Shown one piece after another: positions 1-6,653 of a DNA stretch of 29,209 bases (its first letter is position 1; the number at the start of each line of letters is the position of its first letter). A program made the translations under genes and the position numbers. The notes beneath the pieces were generated by a model. It ran no database searches. It was not told where the DNA came from and saw nothing but the letters and a program-made list of their open reading frames with translations. Source of the DNA: Candidatus Pelagibacter sp. (GTDB taxonomy: Bacteria > Pseudomonadota > Alphaproteobacteria > Pelagibacterales > Pelagibacteraceae); contig JAOHEU010000009.1 of the NCBI GenBank assembly GCA_028097645.1, forward strand, positions 1 to 29,209. Reading direction: 5' to 3'.

Positions 1-2
1 CA

Positions 3-116
3 AATGAAAATCTACTTAAAAATCTAAATGAAATTTATCTAAAAGAAAATAGTTTGCAAAATAAGATTTATTTTAAAAATTTGTTGAATAAAGCAATTAA
101 AAGTTATGCTGGGTAA
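3..116 (+). CDS. C-terminal end of an unidentified protein (5' truncated by window edge)
   Basis: An open frame enters from the left edge and ends at a TAA, giving the last 37 residues of a protein. The tail is rich in Asn, Lys, Leu and Ile, looks helical, and ends in Ser-Tyr-Ala-Gly. Its last 13 bases overlap the 3' end of the convergent fumC gene, which is the kind of packing seen throughout this window. Nothing in these residues identifies a family, and the stretch is short enough for the open frame to be chance. The absence of stops and the termination just inside fumC make a real gene end more likely than not. Confidence 0.45.
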   Translation, partial: NENLLKNLNEIYLKENSLQNKIYFKNLLNKAIKSYAG

Positions 117-1492
117 ATCATTTTTTTAGGATCAACTATTTTTTCATAATCTTTTTTATTAATTAATCCTGTCTTTAATGTTTCATGTTTTAAAGTAGTA
201 TTATTTTTTAAAGCTGTTTTTGCAATTTTTGCAGCATTATCATAGCCAATATGTGGTGCCAATGCAGTTACTAGCATCAAAGAATTATCCAGGTGTTCTT
301 GAATTTTTTTCTTATTAGCTTTTATTCCTTTTACACAGTATAGGGCAAAATTTTTAGTGCTATCAGCTATTAGGTCAATTGATTGCAAAATATTATGAGC
401 AATTAAAGGTTTAAAAACATTTAACTCAAAATGCCCATGGGACCCTGCAATAGTAATACCATTATGATTGCCAATTACTTTGACACAAACCATTGTAACA
501 GCTTCACATTGAGTAGGGTTTACTTTTCCTGGCATAATTGATGAACCAGGTTCGTTTTCAGGTAATATAAGTTCACCATAACCTGCTCTAGGACCAGATC
601 CTAAAAATCTTATATCATTTGAAATTTTCATTAAAGCTACAGCGCACGTATTTAATGTACCTGAAAAATTAACAATCGAGTCGTGGGCTGCAAGTTCTGC
701 AAATTTATTTGCAGCTGGTTTAAAAGGAATTTTTGTAAATTTAGCAATTTCTTTAACTATTTTTTTATCAAAATTCTTTCTAGAATTTATGCCAGTGCCT
801 ACAGCTGTACCACCTTGTGCAAGATACAAAATTTCTTTTAATGCATATTCTATTCGCTCAATACTTTTCTTAACTTGTACATGGTACCCAGAAAATTCTT
901 GTCCAAGAGAGAGTGGAGTTGCATCTTGAAGGTGTGTTCTTCCGATTTTTACTATACTCTTAAATTCATTTGATTTTTTTTTCAATTCATTCTCTAAAAG
1001 TTTTAAATTAGGTAATAATTTGCTTATTGTTTCTTTCGCAACGGAGACATGCATTGCAGTTGGAAAAACATCATTTGTTGATTGTGATTTATTTACATGA
1101 TCATTTGGGTGAACAGGTTTTTTAGTTCCTTTTTTACCACCTAAAATTTCTATTGCTCGATTAGCAATTACCTCATTAACATTCATGTTTGTTTGAGTTC
1201 CTGAGCCTGTTTGCCATACTTTTAAAGGAAAATTTTCATCTAATTTTCCTTTAATAACTTCATCTGAAGCTTTGATAATTGCCTTTGAGATTTTATTTGA
1301 AATTAATTTATCTTTAGCATGAACAATTGCTGCTGATCTTTTAATTATTGCTATAGATTTAATTATCGAAATATTTACTAGTATTTTACCAATATTGAAA
1401 AATTTGTTAGATCGTTGAGTCGATGCTCCCCAATATTTATCATTAGGAACATTTACACTTCCAATACTGTCGAATTCTTTTCTTAATTTCAT
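104..1492 (-). CDS. fumC: Class II fumarate hydratase (FumC)
   Basis: Catalyses reversible hydration of fumarate to L-malate in the TCA cycle, in the cytosol, as a homotetramer. The 462-residue length is normal for the family. The fumarase/aspartase signature GSSIMPGKVN lies at about residues 316-325 and carries the mobile-loop catalytic Ser. The catalytic His is in GRTHLQDATPLSLGQE near residue 187. The substrate-binding stretches TGSGTQTNMNVNE (95-107) and KSQSTNDVFP (135-144) are intact. Aspartase and argininosuccinate lyase share the signature, but the HLQDAT and SGTQTNMN stretches fit FumC. Class II enzymes use no iron-sulfur cluster, which suits iron-poor sea water. The gene diverges from the NTP pyrophosphatase gene across a 66-bp gap and overlaps the end of the upstream convergent gene. 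Confidence 0.96.
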   Translation of the reverse strand: MKLRKEFDSIGSVNVPNDKYWGASTQRSNKFFNIGKILVNISIIKSIAIIKRSAAIVHAKDKLISNKISKAIIKASDEVIKGKLDENFPLKVWQTGSGTQTNMNVNEVIANRAIEILGGKKGTKKPVHPNDHVNKSQSTNDVFPTAMHVSVAKETISKLLPNLKLLENELKKKSNEFKSIVKIGRTHLQDATPLSLGQEFSGYHVQVKKSIERIEYALKEILYLAQGGTAVGTGINSRKNFDKKIVKEIAKFTKIPFKPAANKFAELAAHDSIVNFSGTLNTCAVALMKISNDIRFLGSGPRAGYGELILPENEPGSSIMPGKVNPTQCEAVTMVCVKVIGNHNGITIAGSHGHFELNVFKPLIAHNILQSIDLIADSTKNFALYCVKGIKANKKKIQEHLDNSLMLVTALAPHIGYDNAAKIAKTALKNNTTLKHETLKTGLINKKDYEKIVDPKKMIYPA

Positions 1493-1558
1493 TGATTAAT
1501 TTGTAAGTAATAAATAATTATAACATACAATAATTTAAAAAAAACTTACAGGAGCAAA

Positions 1559-1930
1559 ATGTCGAATTTTAATAAAGTTGGAACTTTTATGAAAACTTTT
1601 GGCCAAGAGGTCAAAACAAAACCTTCATTTAGTAGTGATAAAATCAACAAATTAAGAATAGATCTAATAAAAGAAGAATTAGAAGAACTTCAAGAAGCAA
1701 TGAAAAATAATGATTTATTAGAGGTAGCTGATGCACTTACTGATATTTTGTATGTAACATATGGTGCTGGTCATGCCTTTGGTATTGATTTAGATAAATG
1801 TTTTGATGAAGTTCAAAATTCTAACATGAGCAAATTGGGTGAAAATGGAGAACCAATCTACAATGAATCGGGAAAAGTAATGAAGGGGCCAAATTATTTT
1901 AAACCTGATTTGTCGAAATTTGTATCTTAG
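1559..1930 (+). CDS. MazG-like all-alpha NTP pyrophosphohydrolase
   Basis: A small cytosolic protein of 123 residues with the metal-binding pattern of the all-alpha NTP pyrophosphatase superfamily: Glu39-Glu40-x2-Glu43, then Glu55-x2-Asp58, with a further Asp62. These side chains normally hold Mg2+ and cleave NTPs or dNTPs to NMP and pyrophosphate, often as house-cleaning of non-canonical nucleotides. The short length points to the single-domain MazG-like or phosphoribosyl-ATP-pyrophosphatase-like subgroup rather than double-domain MazG. Substrate cannot be told from sequence. An AGGAG ribosome site lies 5 bases before the ATG. A possible promoter (TTGTAA at 1501, TACAAT at 1526, 19-base spacer) lies upstream. 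The last four bases overlap the 3' end of the convergent nadC gene. Confidence 0.82.
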   Translation: MSNFNKVGTFMKTFGQEVKTKPSFSSDKINKLRIDLIKEELEELQEAMKNNDLLEVADALTDILYVTYGAGHAFGIDLDKCFDEVQNSNMSKLGENGEPIYNESGKVMKGPNYFKPDLSKFVS

Positions 1931-2760
1931 ATTTCTAATTTAAAATCAATAGCGTTGGCACTATGAGTTATGCTTCCAACAGATATTCTGTCTATTCCTG
2001 TTTTAGAAACTTCCTTAACTGTTTTTAAATTTATATTTCCTGAAGCTTCAGTTGTGTAATATTTTTTAGCTATCTGAACGCCTTTCTTTAGATTTTTAAC
2101 TGACATATTATCAAACAAAACAGTATTAAATTTTAGACCCATTATTTCATTAAGTTGATTTAAATTATCAACTTCAACTGTTATTTTTCGTCTTTTTTTA
2201 TTTTTGATAGCAAGAGAAACTAAATCTCTAATATTTGATGAAGCAATATGATTATCTTTGATTAAATATTCATCGCTTAAATTAAATCGATGATTAGTAC
2301 CACCACCTAATTTAACTGCATATTTTTGAATAACTCTTATGTTTGGAATAGTTTTACGAGTGCAACAAATTTTACATTTCTTTCCAGCAAGTTTTACAAA
2401 TCTATTTGTCTTTGTGGCAACTCCTGAAATATGTGATAAAAAATTTAAAGCAACTCTTTCAGCAATTAAAATATTTCTAGCATTTCCTTCTATAGTTGCA
2501 ATTAGAGAGCCTTTTTTAACATTTGATCCATCTTTTTTTTTTATATTAAATTTAATTTTATTATCTACTAAATCAAAAGCTTGTTTTGCAAATAACAAAC
2601 CACCAACAATTGCATTTTCGTTTGAAAGAAGTTTGACTTTAATGTTCTTATTATTTTTAATCAAACTTGAGGTAATATCTCCCGATGGATAGAGATCCTC
2701 ATTTAATGCTCTCTTAACTGTATTACGTATAAAATCTTTGCTAAGTTTTATTTTTGACAC
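1927..2760 (-). CDS. nadC: Nicotinate-nucleotide pyrophosphorylase, carboxylating (quinolinate phosphoribosyltransferase)
   Basis: Converts quinolinate and PRPP to nicotinate mononucleotide, CO2 and pyrophosphate in de novo NAD synthesis. At 277 residues it has the normal length. Diagnostic motifs are present in order: DLYPSGDIT near the N-terminus (22-30), AERVALNFL (100-108), the substrate-binding TRKT (134-137), KYAVKLGGGTNHR (146-158), LIKDNHI (166-172), VEVDNL, LFDNMS, EASGNI and ISVGSITHSA towards the C-terminus. The Arg, Lys and His residues that bind quinolinate and PRPP are therefore kept. The gene starts four bases after nadA ends, so the two are almost certainly one transcript and supply consecutive steps. 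It overlaps the convergent NTP pyrophosphatase gene by four bases. Confidence 0.96.
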   Translation of the reverse strand: MSKIKLSKDFIRNTVKRALNEDLYPSGDITSSLIKNNKNIKVKLLSNENAIVGGLLFAKQAFDLVDNKIKFNIKKKDGSNVKKGSLIATIEGNARNILIAERVALNFLSHISGVATKTNRFVKLAGKKCKICCTRKTIPNIRVIQKYAVKLGGGTNHRFNLSDEYLIKDNHIASSNIRDLVSLAIKNKKRRKITVEVDNLNQLNEIMGLKFNTVLFDNMSVKNLKKGVQIAKKYYTTEASGNINLKTVKEVSKTGIDRISVGSITHSANAIDFKLEI

Positions 2761-2764
2761 TTAA

Positions 2765-3754
2765 TTATCTGCCAATAGCTGCCATTTTTTCAACTGATAT
2801 TCTAGCCTTGTCAATTGTCTCTTTATCCATAATTATTTCACCTGTTTCATTTTCAAGGCAATCTAATATTTTTGGAAGAGTAATTTTTTTCATGTGAGGA
2901 CAAATATTACACGGTTTTATAAAATCAACATTTGGATTTTCTACTTGAATATTGTCACTCATTGAACATTCGGTAACCATCATAACTTTTTTTGGTTGGT
3001 TGTCTTGAACATATTTGATCATGCCAGAAGTTGATCCTGCAAAGTCACTAGCTTTAATAACATCTGGAGGACATTCAGGATGTGCAATAATTTTTATACC
3101 TGGATTATTTTTTCTTATGTCATGTATTTCTTTTTCATTAAACTGGTCATGGACTATACAAATACCTTTCCAAGAGATGATTTCTACATCTGTTTGTGAA
3201 GCAACATATTTTGCAAGATAATCATCTGGTAAAAATATTACTTTTTTAACTCCTAAAGATTTTACAATTTTAACAGCATTTGCTGATGTGCAACATACAT
3301 CGGTTTCAGCTTTAACTTCTGCTGATGTGTTTACATAAGATACAACAGGTACCCCTGGGTATTTTTCTTTTAACAATCTTACATCTTTTCCAGTAATTGA
3401 AGATGACAAGGAGCAACCAGCATCCATATCTGGTAAAATAACTTTTTTATCTGGGCTCATTAGTTTTGCAGTTTCAGCCATAAAATGAACACCAGCCATT
3501 AAAATTATATCAGCAGATGTTTTTGATGCTTCAATTGCTAAAGCAAGAGAGTCAGCAGCAAAGTCTGCAACCCCATGATAAATTTCTGGTGTTTGATAGT
3601 TATGAGCAAGTATCACTGCATTCTTCTTCTTTTTAAGTTCATTAATTTTATGAATGTAAGGAGCATGCACAGACCATTCAATTTCTGGCATTACTTTAGA
3701 AATCTTTTGGTAAATAGGATCTGTAGCTTTTTGCACTTCTTGTGTAAATTCCAT
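2765..3754 (-). CDS. nadA: Quinolinate synthase A
   Basis: Condenses iminoaspartate with dihydroxyacetone phosphate to form quinolinate, using an oxygen-sensitive [4Fe-4S] cluster. From the chosen ATG the protein has 329 residues. Cys114 (in DAGCS), Cys199 (in KGICIVH) and Cys285 (in CNICPHM) sit at the 85-86-residue spacing of the three cluster ligands in the family. Substrate-site stretches AHNYQ (50-54), HPECPPDV (225-232) and TECSMSDN (261-268) are clear. An in-frame TTG 15 bases further upstream would add five residues, but neither start has a strong ribosome site and the ATG is conventional. The gene precedes nadC in a two-gene operon. L-aspartate oxidase (nadB) is not next to them, so the iminoaspartate source lies elsewhere. 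Confidence 0.95.
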   Translation of the reverse strand: MEFTQEVQKATDPIYQKISKVMPEIEWSVHAPYIHKINELKKKKNAVILAHNYQTPEIYHGVADFAADSLALAIEASKTSADIILMAGVHFMAETAKLMSPDKKVILPDMDAGCSLSSSITGKDVRLLKEKYPGVPVVSYVNTSAEVKAETDVCCTSANAVKIVKSLGVKKVIFLPDDYLAKYVASQTDVEIISWKGICIVHDQFNEKEIHDIRKNNPGIKIIAHPECPPDVIKASDFAGSTSGMIKYVQDNQPKKVMMVTECSMSDNIQVENPNVDFIKPCNICPHMKKITLPKILDCLENETGEIIMDKETIDKARISVEKMAAIGR

Positions 3755-3770
3755 GATGTTATTTACCAAT

Positions 3771-3799
3771 TTGAAAGATAGTTGTCATTCATTTATTAT
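3771..3799 (+). promoter_or_regulatory. Probable sigma-70 promoter of tRNA-Leu
   Basis: A TTGAAA box (3771-3776) is followed after exactly 17 bases by TATTAT (3794-3799). The expected transcription start would fall about four bases before the mature tRNA 5' end at 3810. Spacing and position fit a housekeeping promoter well. It could also serve the small membrane ORF downstream of the tRNA. Confidence 0.6.
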
Positions 3800-3809
3800 G
3801 ACACATACT

Positions 3810-3895
3810 GCGGTCGTGCTGAAATTGGTAGACAGGCACGGTTGAGGGCCGTGTGGACCTAGTCCATGAGAGTTCGAGTCTCTCCGACCGCACCA
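3810..3895 (+). tRNA. tRNA-Leu (anticodon GAG)
   Basis: The acceptor arms GCGGTCG (3810-3816) and CGACCGC (3885-3891) pair over seven bases and are followed by discriminator A and an encoded CCA end. The anticodon stem CACGG/CCGTG encloses the loop TTGAGGG, which sets anticodon GAG at 3844-3846, reading CUC/CUU leucine codons. A long variable arm (TGGAC..GTCCA) marks a class II tRNA, as expected for leucine. The T-arm contains GTTCGAGTC. The total length of 86 bases including CCA is normal. Confidence 0.97.
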
Positions 3896-3920
3896 AAGCA
3901 AAATTTTATAGGAGTTTTTT

Positions 3921-4085
3921 ATGGATAAATTACTTTCGGTCATATTTATGGTTGGAGTTTTACTTTTAGTTCTTCCAGGTTTTTTACAATCAAATTCTAA
4001 ACTAAAACAATTTATAAAAAATTTAACTATTTGGATTATTATAATCCTCATAATTCTAGTAATTGTCTATTTTTTTAAATTATAA
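3921..4085 (+). CDS. Small two-helix membrane protein of unknown function
   Basis: A 54-residue frame with an ATG preceded by AGGAG at good spacing (3911-3915) and a TAA one base before the ygfZ stop. The peptide has two hydrophobic segments, about residues 5-22 and 37-52, joined by a polar linker with four Lys and two Asn, so a short helical hairpin in the inner membrane is likely. It lies directly behind tRNA-Leu and may share its promoter. The second helix and its Lys-rich lead-in vaguely resemble the N-terminal anchor of alphaproteobacterial aspartyl-protease (TIGR02281-type) proteins, but no protease domain follows; that likeness is from memory and weak. No function can be given. Confidence 0.6.
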   Translation: MDKLLSVIFMVGVLLLVLPGFLQSNSKLKQFIKNLTIWIIIILIILVIVYFFKL

Positions 4086-4086
4086 A

Positions 4087-4977
4087 TTAGTTTTTAATCC
4101 AATCAGGTTTTTCAATTTTTATTGAAGCGTCTTTAGTATTAAAGTCAGATTTTCCATTAAAATTTTCATCTAGATATTTGATTAAAGCAAACGGATATTC
4201 TTTATCTATTAATACTTTTCCTATCTCATTATCATTATAATAAATACTTTCACCTTCTGTTAGTGTCCCATCAACCATACTTATTGGTAGTAATCTTTTT
4301 GAAAGTTTATTTTTAAGTTTAATTCTAGCTGTATTTTCTTGTCCAACATAACAACCTTTTTTAAAATCTATTCCATTTAATTCTTCATAATTACACTCAA
4401 TTCCAAATAGTTTATTTTGTAATTTATTTAGATCTTTTGGAACTATTCCAAGTTTGTGGCTGTATGCATAGTACTCACTTAGGCTTGTATCATGTAAGTC
4501 TAATTTTTTTAAAGATAGATAAAGTTTTTCTAAATTAATAATTAGTCTTGCGCCTAATTGTTTATTTCTTGGATCTAGAAAAATAGGATCTTCTCTATAT
4601 TTTAAGGTAAACCCAGAAAAATCTTGTGCTTCATCAAAGGTTAGAAATTTTTTATGACTGAATGCAGCTACCACAAATTCATTACTAAGGTTAAGAATTT
4701 CTAGTTTAGACCTCAACTTATAAATACTTAATTGTTTGTATAGCTCATTTGCTTGAGATTTTTCACAATCTATTAAATAACCAGATTTATGTTTAACTAT
4801 TATAAACTCATACAAAAATTTTCCTTGAGGAGACAATAAAGAAGTAAAACATGTATTAGTTTCACTTACTTTGTTAATATCGTTACTAATCAAATTTTGT
4901 AGAAACTCTTTTGCATCTTCTCCATTGATATAAAGAATTGCTCTATCATCTAAAATGTAAACATTTTTAATATTCAT
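4087..4977 (-). CDS. ygfZ: YgfZ-type folate-binding protein for Fe-S cluster maintenance
   Basis: A 296-residue protein of the GcvT-related YgfZ/IBA57 family. These proteins use tetrahydrofolate and assist assembly or repair of certain [4Fe-4S] enzymes. The hallmark KGCYVGQE motif is at residues 207-214, with the conserved Cys209 in place. The N-terminal part (about 1-60) shows the family's folded start with DDRAILYINGEDAKEFLQN and LLSPQGKFLYEF. Length is normal for bacterial members. GcvT itself lacks the KGCYxGQE signature, so the assignment is secure. The gene diverges from pyrC across 43 bases. On the minus strand a perfect TATAAT (4992-4987) lies only nine bases from the ATG with no ribosome site between them, so the message may be nearly leaderless. 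Confidence 0.93.
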   Translation of the reverse strand: MNIKNVYILDDRAILYINGEDAKEFLQNLISNDINKVSETNTCFTSLLSPQGKFLYEFIIVKHKSGYLIDCEKSQANELYKQLSIYKLRSKLEILNLSNEFVVAAFSHKKFLTFDEAQDFSGFTLKYREDPIFLDPRNKQLGARLIINLEKLYLSLKKLDLHDTSLSEYYAYSHKLGIVPKDLNKLQNKLFGIECNYEELNGIDFKKGCYVGQENTARIKLKNKLSKRLLPISMVDGTLTEGESIYYNDNEIGKVLIDKEYPFALIKYLDENFNGKSDFNTKDASIKIEKPDWIKN

Positions 4978-4979
4978 AA

Positions 4980-5006
4980 TTGATTAATTATAGAATGTAA
5001 TATAGT
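4980..5006 (+). promoter_or_regulatory. Possible promoter of the dihydroorotase gene
   Basis: TTGATT (4980-4985) and TATAGT (5001-5006) are separated by 15 bases, shorter than ideal. The 43-bp divergent gap must hold promoters for both ygfZ and pyrC, and this is the best plus-strand candidate. It overlaps the minus-strand TATAAT that probably serves ygfZ, so the two promoters would compete. No ribosome site precedes the pyrC ATG. Confidence 0.3.
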
Positions 5007-5020
5007 AACATTTTCTTAAA

Positions 5021-6328
5021 ATGTTAGATCTTATAATTAAAAATGGACAATGTTATATTGATGGTCAATTAAAAGATGCTGATGTTGCTGTTAAAGATGG
5101 CAAAATTCATAAAATTGGTGATATCTCTGAAGAAGCTAAAGAAGTCATAAACGCAGAAGGTAAAATAGTTTTACCAGGATGCATTGATACCCAAACACAT
5201 TTTAGAGAACCAGGATCAACAGATACAGAGGATTTACACTCTGGAAGTAGAGCTGCAATTGCTGGAGGAATTACTAGTGTATTCGAAATGCCTAACACTA
5301 ATCCGCCAACTTCTAATATGAAGGAGTTTGAAAGAAAATTAGATCTCGCTAAAAACAGAATGTATTGTAATTATGCTTTTTATTTTGGAGCAACAGCTGA
5401 TAATGCAAATGATCTTGCAAGTTTGAAAGATTTAGAGGGATGTTGCGGTATAAAACTTTTTGCAGGATCCTCAACCGGAAATTTATTAGTTGCTGAAGAA
5501 GACGACATAGATAAAGTTTTTCAAAATGCATCTAAAGTTGTTGCAGTTCATTCTGAAGATGAGGCAATTTTAAACGTTAATAAGAAGTTAATTAAAGAGG
5601 GTGACGTTCACACCCATCCAGTATGGAGAAGTGCAGAATGTGCAATATCATCAACAAGACGAATTGTTCGAATAGCCAATAGACATAAGAAAAAAGCTCA
5701 TGTTCTTCATATAACAACAAAAGAAGAAATTGATTTTTTATCTCAACATAAAGGAAATATTACTTTTGAGATAACTCCACAACATTTAACGATTTATGCA
5801 CCCGATTGTTATGACAAACTTGGAACGTATGCTCAAATGAACCCTCCTCTAAGAGATAAATCTCACTACGATAGATTATGGTACGGGGTAAGAAATAATT
5901 TGAATGATACAATAGGTTCAGATCACGCTCCACATTTAAAAGAAAATAAAGAAAAAAGCTATCCTAACTCACCATCGGGTATGCCTGGTGTTCAAACTTT
6001 GATGTCAGTTATGCTTAATCATGTAAACGATGGAAAGCTTACACTAAACCAATTAATGAATCTTGTGTGTGAAAATCCAGTTAAGATTTTTGGAATTCAA
6101 AACAAAGGATTTATTAAAGAAGGATTTGATGCTGACTTTACAATTGTTGATATGAATAAAACAATTGAAATTAAAAATGAAAATATTGAAAGTAAATGTG
6201 GCTGGACTCCATTTAATGGAGATAAATTTAAAGGAACTCCAACTCACACAATTATTGCTGGGAACATTAAGATGCAAGATGGTAAAATTTTAGGTGATCC
6301 AGATGGAACACCTTTAAAATTTAGCTAA
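5021..6328 (+). CDS. pyrC: Dihydroorotase, class I (PyrC/multifunctional-complex type)
   Basis: Cyclises carbamoyl-aspartate to dihydroorotate in pyrimidine synthesis. The 435-residue protein is an amidohydrolase of the long dihydroorotase type: metal-site segment IDTQTHFREPG (55-65), MPNTNP (90-95), the Lys145 expected to be carboxylated in GIKLFAGSS, His177 in VAVHSED, His230, and the catalytic Asp301 in SDHAPH. In the first metal motif, Asp-x-His-x-His, the first His is replaced by Gln58. I recall the same replacement in other alphaproteobacterial dihydroorotases, so it is probably a lineage trait rather than loss of activity. Allantoinase and hydantoinase relatives share the fold, but HFREPG and MPNTNP favour dihydroorotase. 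Its 3' end overlaps the convergent SMR gene by eight bases. Confidence 0.88.
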   Translation: MLDLIIKNGQCYIDGQLKDADVAVKDGKIHKIGDISEEAKEVINAEGKIVLPGCIDTQTHFREPGSTDTEDLHSGSRAAIAGGITSVFEMPNTNPPTSNMKEFERKLDLAKNRMYCNYAFYFGATADNANDLASLKDLEGCCGIKLFAGSSTGNLLVAEEDDIDKVFQNASKVVAVHSEDEAILNVNKKLIKEGDVHTHPVWRSAECAISSTRRIVRIANRHKKKAHVLHITTKEEIDFLSQHKGNITFEITPQHLTIYAPDCYDKLGTYAQMNPPLRDKSHYDRLWYGVRNNLNDTIGSDHAPHLKENKEKSYPNSPSGMPGVQTLMSVMLNHVNDGKLTLNQLMNLVCENPVKIFGIQNKGFIKEGFDADFTIVDMNKTIEIKNENIESKCGWTPFNGDKFKGTPTHTIIAGNIKMQDGKILGDPDGTPLKFS

Positions 6329-6653
6329 CTTTTACTGTAAAACTGTTTACAAGTATTACTCCTAGAACAATTAAAAATAATCCTAACACAGCTTGCCAAG
6401 CTAACGTTTGTCTAAAAAATACATAGCCAAGAATGGCAATAGTAAATATTCCTAAACCACTCCATGTTGCATACATAATAGCGATAGGAATCTTATCTGT
6501 TACAAAAGTTAATAAATAGAAAGCACAAAGATAAAAGAATGCAAGAGCAGCTGTGGGAACAAGTTTTGTAAAATTTTGAGTTACAGGTAATAACATTGTG
6601 CCAGCAACTTCAAAAAATACTGCACCTGCAAGAAACAAATATGTTTTAATCAT
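6321..6653 (-). CDS. Small multidrug resistance (SMR) family transporter
   Basis: A 110-residue, four-helix inner-membrane protein with the SMR pattern. The essential membrane-embedded Glu is at position 15 (EmrE Glu14), with Tyr61, Trp64 and Ser-Gly-x-Gly (65-68) matching the YxxWSGxG segment of helix 3. Members work as antiparallel dimers and exchange protons for cationic drugs, quaternary amines or guanidinium. Substrate is not evident here. The start codon lies inside the end of the acyl-CoA synthetase gene (eight-base overlap), so the two are translationally coupled. It meets the dihydroorotase gene tail to tail. Confidence 0.9.
   Translation of the reverse strand: MIKTYLFLAGAVFFEVAGTMLLPVTQNFTKLVPTAALAFFYLCAFYLLTFVTDKIPIAIMYATWSGLGIFTIAILGYVFFRQTLAWQAVLGLFLIVLGVILVNSFTVKVS

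Noticed and set aside
2339..2692. Plus-strand frame of 117 codons
   Set aside because: It lies wholly inside nadC on the opposite strand, and nadC has a full set of motifs.
3785..4051. Minus-strand frame of 88 codons across tRNA-Leu
   Set aside because: It is antisense to the tRNA and to the small membrane protein; the Arg/Ser/His/Pro stretch is the usual artefact of translating a tRNA gene backwards.
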